The translations under genes were made by a program, and so were the position numbers. A DNA stretch of 30,018 bases from Helicobacteraceae bacterium. Its GTDB lineage: Bacteria; Campylobacterota; Campylobacteria; Campylobacterales; Sulfurimonadaceae. Shown in pieces: positions 23,242 to 30,018 of the stretch. Every line of letters starts with the position of its first letter. The stretch's first letter is position 1. The notes below the pieces were generated by a model that was not told the DNA's origin, searched no databases, and worked only from the letters and a program-made list of their open reading frames with translations. The stretch covers positions 1 through 30,018 of the forward strand of contig JALUJE010000106.1 of the NCBI GenBank assembly GCA_027057185.1. The letters are read 5' to 3'.

Positions 23242-25740
23242 ATGACGTACAACACGGCACGGGTGCTAAGCACGATATTTGCGGCGGGAATTATTTTGAC
23301 AGGATGTGGGGGTAATGATCAAAGCGCTACAACAGCACCGTCTACCCAGGAGCTACGGGGTGCTTTAGTCAAAGGACCTATTTCAGGCGCGACGATTCGA
23401 GTGTACGATGCTGAACATAATGAAATTGCTACAACGACATCATCTGAAGGTACGTTTGTGTTACCGTCCATTGAACTTCAAAGTCGTTATTATATTATTG
23501 TAAGTGACGGGGGAACCTACACAGATGAATCCACACAAAAATTGGTTAGTATTCCTGCGGGAGAAGGGTTGCAAACCTTACTCACATCTGATGAAATTCA
23601 GGAAATGTTGGCACAACAGCAATGGATGGCATTAACTCCGGAGACGACCCTATTTTCAATATTGACTCAAAAAAAATTGTTAGAGTACAATCTCTCTGAG
23701 TCAATGTTTCAGGCTAACCGTGTTATTGATGATACCTTAATTAAAAACTCATCACCGATGCCTAATGTATCAGGTGATGTATTTACGAAACAAGGAGATT
23801 TGACGAAAGCACTTCCTGCAAACACAAATCAGGCTTTTGCAAAAAACAGGATTGTTGCTTATTCGGTCATGATGCGCAATTTGGGCATAGAACCCGTTCG
23901 GGTGTTTGAGATATTGACGAAGCTAACGGACGACCTTAAAGACGGTATGGCCGATGGCATCGATATTGACGGTAAAGAGATTGACATACCGCAGGAATAT
24001 GCTCTTGCTCGAACACAGCTTTTTAATGAAACCACCACTAAGTTGCGTGAAGGAAATTTAAGCAATGCCCAGACAGAGGCTCTGCGCATGATGGGATTTG
24101 ATGTTGACATGCTTCAAGCAGATAAAGACAAAAGCACCGATGCACTGGATGCTAAAGTGGCAACATACCTCAAGTCAACGACCTTACCGATGTTGCATAG
24201 GTTGGAAACCTTGATAGATGAAGATGGCAATCTCGAAGATACTGCGGCAACCTACACGCTAACAGCGCGTCACGATGTTAATGTTACCATAGAGACCCCT
24301 ACAGGATCCTGGATTACTCCTATGTGGCGGTATAACAACCAACCCCTGCCTGTTGTGATTCGAGCCAATCGTGGTACTGACATGACTTTGAATTTTAACA
24401 ATCAGTTGAATGCAGATTCTACGATCCATTGGCATGGCTTTAAAATTCCCGCCATTATGGATGGTGGTCCCGACGTGCCGGTTGCCTCAGGTCAGTCTAA
24501 AGCCTACGCCTTCACCATGCAGCAGCCGGCGGCACCACTCTGGTTCCATCCACATCCCGATATGCAGACCGGAAAGCAGGTCTATATGGGATTGGCCGGT
24601 GTATTTTTGCTTGAAGACACCATTAGTAAAGAACTCGAAGCTGATAATAAGCTTCCCTCAGGAACACGAGATATAGTATTGCTGATTCAAGACCGACGCT
24701 TTGCGGCAGAGTCACAAGGCGTTAGAGCCTTAGAGTATAAGACGATGCCGATGGATAGTGACGGGATGCTTGGTGATACCATTTTAGTAAACGGCTCGGT
24801 TATGCCCAAGTTTGAAGTCGGTACGGTTCAGTATCGATTGAGATTATATAATGTCTCCAATGCCAGAAGTTATGATTTTGCTTTTCATGATCACCGTATA
24901 TTTAAAGTGGTCGCCACAGATGGCGGTCTGTTAAAAGAGCCGGTAACGGTGGATCATATTACTCTAGGAGCTGCAGAGCGTGCAGAAATAGTTGTAGACT
25001 TTTCACAAGACGCCGTTGGTTCAAAGGTGGTGATGGTGAGCCAACCGGGCAAAGGGGATATCATGAACATGATGGGAACGATGGATACGTCCGGGAACAA
25101 TGTCTCGGGTATGAATCGGATGATGGACAATATGGGATCGGGCAATATGAGTACCCCAACGGGCAGTGGTATGTCAGATGCAGCAGAAGGGTTTGTGCTG
25201 ATGCGATTTGATGTGACCCATGAGGTAAAGGATGAGGTGAGACTCTATACGACATTGCCTTCACGTGCAGAAATCACCGGTCGATTGCAAGAGAATGACG
25301 CCGTTAATGCCGGCAATGAACGAGAGTTTGTTATGTCGATGGTTCGAGGAGGAAACAGTGCCATGGCATCTGATGGCATGAACATGCTTTTTACCATTAA
25401 TGGCAAATTGTTTGATATGAATCGGGTAGATGAGTTTATAGATGCCAATACCGTTGAGATTTGGAGTATTAAAAATATGTCACCCATGGCACACCCTTTT
25501 CATGCCCATGCCATTCAGTATCAGATTCTTGATCGAAACGGTGTTGCTGCATCCGGAGTCGATCTTGGATGGAAAGATACCTTTTTAGTGCAGCCTGGAG
25601 AGACTATTAGAATTATTGGTAAATTTGAACCGGTGAATCAGGGGGACTATATGTATCACTGTCATATTTTAGAACATGAAGATGCGGGCATGATGGGATT
25701 TTTTAGAGTGGGTGCTACCGGTAATGTAGGGAGTCGGTAA
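23242..25740 (+). CDS. Multicopper oxidase lipoprotein (CueO-like) with long N-terminal extension
   Basis: The 832-residue protein begins with a lipoprotein signal (lipobox LTGC, Cys22). Residues about 38-110 look like a small beta domain of the carboxypeptidase-regulatory type and about 115-330 are mostly helical; this front part is unusual for the family. The oxidase part (about 340-832) holds all four copper motifs: H396-W-H398-G, H436-P-H438, H751-P-F-H754-A-H756, and H806-C-H-x3-H812-x4-M817, giving one type 1 and a trinuclear centre. A Met-rich stretch at 608-644 (ten Met) recalls the cuprous-ion-binding insert of CueO. The likely role is Cu(I) oxidation and copper tolerance, or oxidation of another metal, at the outer face of a membrane. 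Its end overlaps the convergent repair gene by 26 bases. Confidence 0.9.
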   Translation: MTYNTARVLSTIFAAGIILTGCGGNDQSATTAPSTQELRGALVKGPISGATIRVYDAEHNEIATTTSSEGTFVLPSIELQSRYYIIVSDGGTYTDESTQKLVSIPAGEGLQTLLTSDEIQEMLAQQQWMALTPETTLFSILTQKKLLEYNLSESMFQANRVIDDTLIKNSSPMPNVSGDVFTKQGDLTKALPANTNQAFAKNRIVAYSVMMRNLGIEPVRVFEILTKLTDDLKDGMADGIDIDGKEIDIPQEYALARTQLFNETTTKLREGNLSNAQTEALRMMGFDVDMLQADKDKSTDALDAKVATYLKSTTLPMLHRLETLIDEDGNLEDTAATYTLTARHDVNVTIETPTGSWITPMWRYNNQPLPVVIRANRGTDMTLNFNNQLNADSTIHWHGFKIPAIMDGGPDVPVASGQSKAYAFTMQQPAAPLWFHPHPDMQTGKQVYMGLAGVFLLEDTISKELEADNKLPSGTRDIVLLIQDRRFAAESQGVRALEYKTMPMDSDGMLGDTILVNGSVMPKFEVGTVQYRLRLYNVSNARSYDFAFHDHRIFKVVATDGGLLKEPVTVDHITLGAAERAEIVVDFSQDAVGSKVVMVSQPGKGDIMNMMGTMDTSGNNVSGMNRMMDNMGSGNMSTPTGSGMSDAAEGFVLMRFDVTHEVKDEVRLYTTLPSRAEITGRLQENDAVNAGNEREFVMSMVRGGNSAMASDGMNMLFTINGKLFDMNRVDEFIDANTVEIWSIKNMSPMAHPFHAHAIQYQILDRNGVAASGVDLGWKDTFLVQPGETIRIIGKFEPVNQGDYMYHCHILEHEDAGMMGFFRVGATGNVGSR

Positions 25741-26248
25741 ACAAAGAGGGCGCCTCGATGGACAAAAGATATTGTTTGGTTTGAACTCCTCCGGCATATC
25801 CAACGAGTTTACCATCGGTGCCAATAATACGGTGACACGGAATAATAATGGAAATGGCATTGGCTCCGTTGGCGTTGGCTACGGCACGAACGGCTTTGGG
25901 ATTGCCAATGGCAGTCGCAAGTTGCGCATAGGATGCGGTACTGCCAAAAGGAAGTGCCAGTAGTGCCTGCCACACCTGTTTTTGGAAGGGGGTGCCCACC
26001 GTCAACAGGGGGAGTTCAAAGGTTTGGCGCTTTAAATCAAAATATTCTTGAAGCTGTAGGCGTGTCTGTTGCAGTATGGGGGTGTCTTGAAAAACGAATG
26101 TGGCTTGCAGCGCTTGTTGCAACCGCGTGTCAATACATGTGCGCTTTGTTCGATAGCGCCAGTCTGCCAGACAGAGCGTATTGTTAAAAGAGCCTAAGAT
26201 GAGTTCTCCGACGGGACTCTTCCAGTATTGCAGTGCAATTGGCATCAT
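25715..26248 (-). CDS. ogt: Methylated-DNA-[protein]-cysteine S-methyltransferase
   Basis: The 177-residue DNA repair protein transfers the O6-alkyl group of guanine to its own cysteine. The active site IIPCHRII has Cys138, followed by GKLVGYAGG, with GTPFQKQVWQALLALPFGST (DNA-binding wing) and NPKAVRAVANANGAN upstream, all as in Ogt/MGMT. The N-terminal part (SPVGELILGSF, LADW) is the usual accessory domain. Two adjacent ATG codons (26248 and 26245) are possible starts, with AAAGG upstream. It is convergent with the multicopper oxidase and divergent from leuC. Confidence 0.93.
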   Translation of the reverse strand: MMPIALQYWKSPVGELILGSFNNTLCLADWRYRTKRTCIDTRLQQALQATFVFQDTPILQQTRLQLQEYFDLKRQTFELPLLTVGTPFQKQVWQALLALPFGSTASYAQLATAIGNPKAVRAVANANGANAISIIIPCHRIIGTDGKLVGYAGGVQTKQYLLSIEAPSLFTDSLHYR

Positions 26249-26288
26249 GGAGCAACCTTTATCATGAGTGGATGTATGGTGATATTGT

Positions 26289-26307
26289 ATCTCAAGATGG
26301 TTGAGAT
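26289..26307. repeat. Inverted repeat in the ogt-leuC divergent spacer
   Basis: Perfect seven-base arms ATCTCAA and TTGAGAT flank a five-base loop, about 72 bases upstream of the leuC -10 box and 41 bases upstream of the ogt start. It may be an operator or a chance hairpin. Confidence 0.3.
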
Positions 26308-26378
26308 CGTTGTGATGTGCTTCTGTGACACTAGAAAAGTGTATGGTACGAATTCCAAAAGATACAAGGTTAATTGGC

Positions 26379-26384
26379 TATAAT
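26379..26384 (+). promoter_or_regulatory. leuC promoter -10 box
   Basis: A perfect TATAAT lies 33 bases before the leuC start. The TTACATGTAA palindrome (26397-26406) would fall at the beginning of the transcript, just before the GGAA ribosome site. No leader peptide with Leu codons is seen, so classical leucine attenuation is not supported. Confidence 0.55.
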
Positions 26385-26396
26385 TCGCGTAACTAT

Positions 26397-26406
26397 TTAC
26401 ATGTAA
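26397..26406. repeat. TTACATGTAA palindrome, copy 5 (leuC 5' untranslated region)
   Basis: Exact copy, adjoining the AAGGAA ribosome site of leuC. By position it could be an operator, but most other copies lie inside genes. Confidence 0.6.
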
Positions 26407-26416
26407 GGAATTTTTA

Positions 26417-27679
26417 ATGGGACAGACCATTACTGAAAAAATCTTTTCTGAACACGTTGGTCGCGTGGTGCATGCGGGGGAGATTATTCGCTCACCCATT
26501 GATATGGTTATTGGTAACGATATTACGACTCCCATCTCTATTAAAGCATTTGAAGACAGCGGGGCGACGGCTCTTGCCAATCCTGATGGGTTTTCTATTG
26601 TGTTGGATCATTTTATTCCCGCTAAAGATATCGCTTCTGCCAATCAGGCACGTATCAGTCGTGATTTTGCCAAAAAACATCGGTTAAAAAACTTCTTTGA
26701 TGAGAAAGATATGGGCATAGAACATGCACTACTTCCGGAAAAAGGGCTGGTAGTTCCAGGTGATGTCATTATTGGTGCGGATTCTCATACCTGTACACAC
26801 GGGGCGTTGGGGGCTTTTTCAACCGGTATGGGGTCGACCGATCTGGCCTTTGCCATGATTACCGGAGGCAACTGGTTTAAGGTACCTGAGTCTATTAAAG
26901 TGGTGCTCTCGGGTAGACCGCAAGCGTTTACAACGGGTAAAGATATTATTTTAGAAATTATTCGCCTTATTGGTGTTGACGGTGCCCTCTATCAGACACT
27001 GGAATTTACCGGAAGCACCATAAAGCATTTGAGCATGGACGATCGTTTTAGTATGTGCAATATGGCAATTGAAGCAGGAGCCAAAAGCGGTATTGTTGCG
27101 TATGATGAGACGACCAAAGCCTTTTTAGCGGACAAACCTTTGGCGCGGGAGCCCAAAATCCATTATTCGGATGCCGATGCATCGTATGTTCGGATTCTTG
27201 AGATTGATGTGGCGGCATTAGAACCGGTGATTGCTTACCCGTTTTTGCCAAGTAACGGACATACATTAACTCAGGCAGTTGCAGATAACATTAAAATTGA
27301 TCAGGCGTTTATTGGGAGTTGTACTAACGGGCGGCTTTCTGATCTTAAAATTGCTGCCGAGATACTCAAAGACAATCGGGTTCATGAGGATGTCCGTTTG
27401 ATTGTTACTCCCGGAACGCAGCAAATTTTACGTGAAGCAAACCGGTTGGGTTATATTGACACCATTGTCGATGCCGGTGGTGTGGTGTCCAACCCAACGT
27501 GCGGTGCCTGTTTGGGTGGTTACATGGGCATTTTGGGTGACAATGAAGTTGCCATCTCCACCACTAACCGTAATTTTGTCGGACGTATGGGCAGTCGTAG
27601 CTCTAAAGTCTATTTGGCAAATGCCGCCGTGGCGGCAGCATCTGCAATTACGGGTAACATTAGCGCCCCAACACGCTAG
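26417..27679 (+). CDS. leuC: 3-isopropylmalate dehydratase large subunit
   Basis: The 420-residue aconitase-family subunit isomerises 2- to 3-isopropylmalate in leucine synthesis. The cluster ligands are Cys302 (GSCTNGR), Cys362 and Cys365 (PTCGACLGG); DSHTCTHGALGAFSTGMGST is the substrate and cluster loop near residue 119. The length of 420 belongs to the shorter (archaeal/Campylobacterota-like) LeuC type. The small subunit leuD, which usually follows leuC, is not next to it: a phosphoesterase gene follows instead, so leuD must be elsewhere. A clear TATAAT precedes it. Confidence 0.95.
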   Translation: MGQTITEKIFSEHVGRVVHAGEIIRSPIDMVIGNDITTPISIKAFEDSGATALANPDGFSIVLDHFIPAKDIASANQARISRDFAKKHRLKNFFDEKDMGIEHALLPEKGLVVPGDVIIGADSHTCTHGALGAFSTGMGSTDLAFAMITGGNWFKVPESIKVVLSGRPQAFTTGKDIILEIIRLIGVDGALYQTLEFTGSTIKHLSMDDRFSMCNMAIEAGAKSGIVAYDETTKAFLADKPLAREPKIHYSDADASYVRILEIDVAALEPVIAYPFLPSNGHTLTQAVADNIKIDQAFIGSCTNGRLSDLKIAAEILKDNRVHEDVRLIVTPGTQQILREANRLGYIDTIVDAGGVVSNPTCGACLGGYMGILGDNEVAISTTNRNFVGRMGSRSSKVYLANAAVAAASAITGNISAPTR

Positions 27680-27697
27680 ATGTTGTAGTGCAATCGT

Positions 27698-28807
27698 ATG
27701 AGTATGACCTTTCCTCTGATAGTCACACTCTTTTTTGCATTGGTGCACTATTTGGGCTATACACGGGTAGTGGCGTCTTTAGAAGTCACATTGCGTACGA
27801 AAACCCTGTTGATATACCTGTTGCTACTCAATATGTTGGGAATTGTGGGGTACCTTCTTAGTCGCTATACCTTCGCTCCGCCAAAAGAACTCTATTTTAT
27901 GTTATCGCTGAGTATCGGTGCCGGATTTGTACTGCTGGTGGGTATTATGGTGTATGAGATGCTTCGTCTGTTGCAGCGTCTTACCCCGTTTCGCGAGGAG
28001 AAACGCGCGTTTTTTAAGCGCAGCAGTGATGCAGGATTTTTAGCATTGGGCGGTGCCTATTTCGGTGGGAGTATCTATGAGGGGAGTAAGGCACCGGTAG
28101 TACAGCATGTCGAAATTGATCAGCAGCGTTTTGGAGGCGAGAGCTATACGATTGTACAAATCAGTGATCTGCACATTGGTGGCTTGATTGATCGGGACTT
28201 TGTTGCTCAAAGCGTTGCTGCCATTAATGCTTTGAATCCCGATGTTGTTACCATTACGGGCGATATTAGCGATGCCCCTGTCGAGATTGTTGCTGAGGCA
28301 CTCAATGAATTGCGTGGCATTAAGAGTCGTTTGGGCACGTATTATGTGGTTGGAAATCATGAGTATTTTCACGGTATTGACGAGACCATTGCCTACATCA
28401 AAGGACTGGGGATTCACGTGCTTGAGAACGCTGCATTCAAATGTGAGCAATTTTATATTGTGGGTGTGTATGATGTGTTTGGTTACCGAGTGGCCCATCA
28501 TGAACCTGATATTGTCGCTGCAATGACTGGGGTTCCATTGGATGCCCCCACCCTGTTGTTGGCGCATCAGCCCAAATATCTTGACTATCTTGAGGGGTTT
28601 ACGCCGTCATTAATGCTGAGTGGCCATACCCACGGCGGGCAAATTTGGCCGTTTCACTATGCCGTGCGTCTGGTGCAGCCCTACGTCAAAGGATTGCATG
28701 TTTTGGGGACGCGGCGGCACATTTATGTGAACAGCGGCATTGGATTTTGGGGACCGGCAATGCGTATGGGATCGCAGGCAGAAATTACATGTATTTTATG
28801 GAGTTGA
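27698..28807 (+). CDS. Membrane-anchored metallophosphoesterase (YaeI/YkuE-like)
   Basis: The 369-residue protein has three to four hydrophobic segments in residues 1-95, a basic linker (about 105-115) and a calcineurin-type catalytic domain. The metal-binding motifs are in order: SDLHIGG, TGDISD, GNHEYFHG, LAHQPK and SGHTHGGQIWP, which closes the active site. Relatives include YaeI/YkuE-type phosphodiesterases that act on lipid-linked or phospholipid substrates; the actual substrate here is unknown. The catalytic domain follows the membrane helices, so it lies at a membrane surface. It starts 18 bases after leuC and is probably co-transcribed, with no evident functional link. Confidence 0.9.
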   Translation: MSMTFPLIVTLFFALVHYLGYTRVVASLEVTLRTKTLLIYLLLLNMLGIVGYLLSRYTFAPPKELYFMLSLSIGAGFVLLVGIMVYEMLRLLQRLTPFREEKRAFFKRSSDAGFLALGGAYFGGSIYEGSKAPVVQHVEIDQQRFGGESYTIVQISDLHIGGLIDRDFVAQSVAAINALNPDVVTITGDISDAPVEIVAEALNELRGIKSRLGTYYVVGNHEYFHGIDETIAYIKGLGIHVLENAAFKCEQFYIVGVYDVFGYRVAHHEPDIVAAMTGVPLDAPTLLLAHQPKYLDYLEGFTPSLMLSGHTHGGQIWPFHYAVRLVQPYVKGLHVLGTRRHIYVNSGIGFWGPAMRMGSQAEITCILWS

Positions 28808-29145
28808 AACAGCGACAGGATTATCAGCAGCAAGGATATATCCCCATCAAATATAGTGCTTAATCCAATACACATAAGGTCTCTCTGTAGAATAGCTGCA
28901 GTGTTTAAAATGAATTTTATCTCTTACAATATCTAACAGTTTTTTTTCACTTGCATTGTACACCTCCACTTAAGCAACATTTTGTGTGTTATTGCCAAAT
29001 TGTCATATTTTTAATAATTAATGCACAAATAATATGTTTGTTAATGTTACGTTTTATAGTTGATTTGTGTAAAATGTGCTTGAATAAAGAGTTGCCTCGG
29101 ACGCTTTGCTTACCGTTAGCTAAAGAGTTAAAAAAAAGGAATGTA
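28808..29145. other. AT-rich spacer between the phosphoesterase and 5'-nucleotidase genes
   Basis: About 338 bases without a convincing gene. A 21-codon frame overlaps the phosphoesterase end (28798-28863). From about 28864 the sequence is rich in A/T runs, with a possible promoter (TAAAAT near 29070) for the following gene. No tRNA, terminator with T-tract, attachment repeat or transposase remnant is recognised. Confidence 0.5.
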
Positions 29146-30018
29146 ATGCCATTAGATTTATCTGAATCGCTTGTAATAGGAATATCTGCTACTGCTTTAT
29201 TTGATTTATCAGAAGCAGATAAAATATTTAGAGAAAAAAAGGACCAAGACCCGGAAACTGCCATAGAAGAATATAGAAAATATATGCTTGAAAATGAAGA
29301 TAAACCATTAGAAGATGGAGAAAACCCAATTGTTGAAGTAATTGTTATGTCTAGGAATAGTCCAGAAACAGGTTTTAGGGTGCTTAATGAAATCAGAAGA
29401 AGAGAATTAAAAATTTCTAGGTCGGCGTTTACAGCAGGAGAATCTAATGTAGATTATCTTGAAGCGTTTTATGGTGATTTATTTTTAACAACTAGTGAAA
29501 GTGACGCTCAAAAAATTGTTGATAGTAATGTTTGTGCCGCAGCAATTGTTAAAGTAGCACCAAAAACAAGTGAACATTTAGATGAAAATCAAGTTCGTTT
29601 TGCATTTGATGCAGATGCTGTTATTTTTAGTGAAGAAAGTGAACTTATCAATCAAACAGATGGTTTACCAAGTTTTCATAAGAATGAAGATAATAAACAA
29701 GATATTCCTTTACCAATGGGTTCACATGCAAAATTATTAATTAAATTATCAAAAATGCAAGAACGACTGCCTGGTCGCATTGAATTTTCACCAGTTAAAC
29801 TCGCGATAATGACAGCTAGAAATAGTCCAGCAGAAATGAGGGTAATAAAAACACTTAGAGATTGGAATGTATATGTTGATGAAGTTTTTTTTCTTGGCGG
29901 ACTACAAAAAAGCCGTTTTTTAAAAGCTTTTAAGCCACATATATTTTTTGATGACCAAGACTCTCATTTAGACCCAGCTTCAGGAGATATTCCATCTGCC
30001 AAAGTTCTTTATCCTAGT
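29146..30018 (+). CDS. 5'-nucleotidase (PF06189-like), 3' end outside window
   Basis: At least 291 residues, running off the right edge with no stop. The family is recognised by LVIGISATALFDLSEADKIF near the start, EVIVMSRNSPETGFRVLNEI, FTAGESNVDYLEAF, FAFDADAVIFSEESE, and a second half with IMTARNSPAEMRVIKTLR, FFLGGLQKSRFLKAF and FFDDQ. The two halves resemble each other. Members are cytosolic 5'-nucleotidases that dephosphorylate nucleoside monophosphates. I choose the ATG at 29146, with AGGA five bases before; the frame stays open upstream to an ATG at 29074, but that would add 24 atypical residues. The base composition (about one third GC in its first 60 codons, by eye) is far below its neighbours, suggesting recent acquisition. 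Confidence 0.88.
   Translation, partial: MPLDLSESLVIGISATALFDLSEADKIFREKKDQDPETAIEEYRKYMLENEDKPLEDGENPIVEVIVMSRNSPETGFRVLNEIRRRELKISRSAFTAGESNVDYLEAFYGDLFLTTSESDAQKIVDSNVCAAAIVKVAPKTSEHLDENQVRFAFDADAVIFSEESELINQTDGLPSFHKNEDNKQDIPLPMGSHAKLLIKLSKMQERLPGRIEFSPVKLAIMTARNSPAEMRVIKTLRDWNVYVDEVFFLGGLQKSRFLKAFKPHIFFDDQDSHLDPASGDIPSAKVLYPS

Noticed and set aside
26245..26580. Open frame opposite the ogt-leuC spacer and the leuC start
   Set aside because: It reads antisense through the leuC promoter and 5' end, has no family features, and overlaps well-supported genes.
28040..28567. Long minus-strand open frame inside the metallophosphoesterase gene
   Set aside because: It lies wholly opposite a gene with complete catalytic motifs; its translation shows no recognisable domain.
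29074..29145. Earlier ATG for the 5'-nucleotidase
   Set aside because: It would add 24 residues not expected for the family, and the ATG at 29146 has a well-placed AGGA.
1..30018. CRISPR arrays, tRNA/rRNA genes, insertion sequences
   Set aside because: No regularly spaced repeats, no tRNA- or rRNA-like segments and no transposase motifs were seen; the recurring TTACATGTAA is too short and irregularly spaced for a CRISPR array.

Overview
The window reads as a chromosomal segment of a Campylobacterota (epsilonproteobacterial) chemolithotroph. A Sulfurovum-, Sulfuricurvum- or Sulfurimonas-like organism is my inference from overall gene style, the moderate GC content, very tight gene packing and the mix of a periplasmic molybdoenzyme, sulfurtransferase, c-type cytochromes and chemoreceptor. 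No rRNA, tRNA, CRISPR array or insertion sequence was seen.

Positions 1-7828 (+) hold a respiratory operon. It has the 3' part of a rhodanese-type sulfurtransferase, the Tat-exported catalytic subunit of a type II DMSO-reductase-family molybdoenzyme, its four-cluster Fe-S beta subunit, a gamma subunit in which the heme-b (ethylbenzene-dehydrogenase-like) domain is joined to a c-type cytochrome domain, a small exported Cys-containing protein, a TorD-type chaperone and a multi-cluster ferredoxin. The substrate cannot be read from the sequence. Positions 7832-9616 (-) hold moaC (molybdopterin cofactor synthesis), a DUF493 protein and a coiled-coil protein. Positions 9790-11932 (+) hold a small exported P460-like cytochrome c and a methyl-accepting chemotaxis protein.

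Positions 11945-22556 are dominated by sugar and cell-wall functions. After a MORN-repeat protein come a (+) block of HAD phosphatase, FucP-type MFS transporter and hexose-6-phosphate mutarotase. A (-) block follows, encoding an exported NagZ/amidase fusion, an SSS-family symporter, AnmK, AmgK, a YpfJ-type metallopeptidase and MurU. Together these look like a peptidoglycan-recycling route in which fragments are cut to monosaccharides outside the cytoplasm, imported, and converted to UDP-MurNAc, without the usual AmpG permease in the window.

Positions 22653-28807 hold ordinary single genes: a VOC protein, a multicopper oxidase lipoprotein with a long extra N-terminal region and a Met-rich insert, an Ogt-type DNA repair methyltransferase, leuC and a membrane-anchored metallophosphoesterase. 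From about 28864 the base composition drops sharply to AT-rich. After a gene-poor spacer, a 5'-nucleotidase of foreign-looking composition runs off the right edge.

One signal cuts across gene boundaries: the 10-base palindrome TTACATGTAA occurs five times exactly in 30 kb, with several one-mismatch copies, both between and inside genes.
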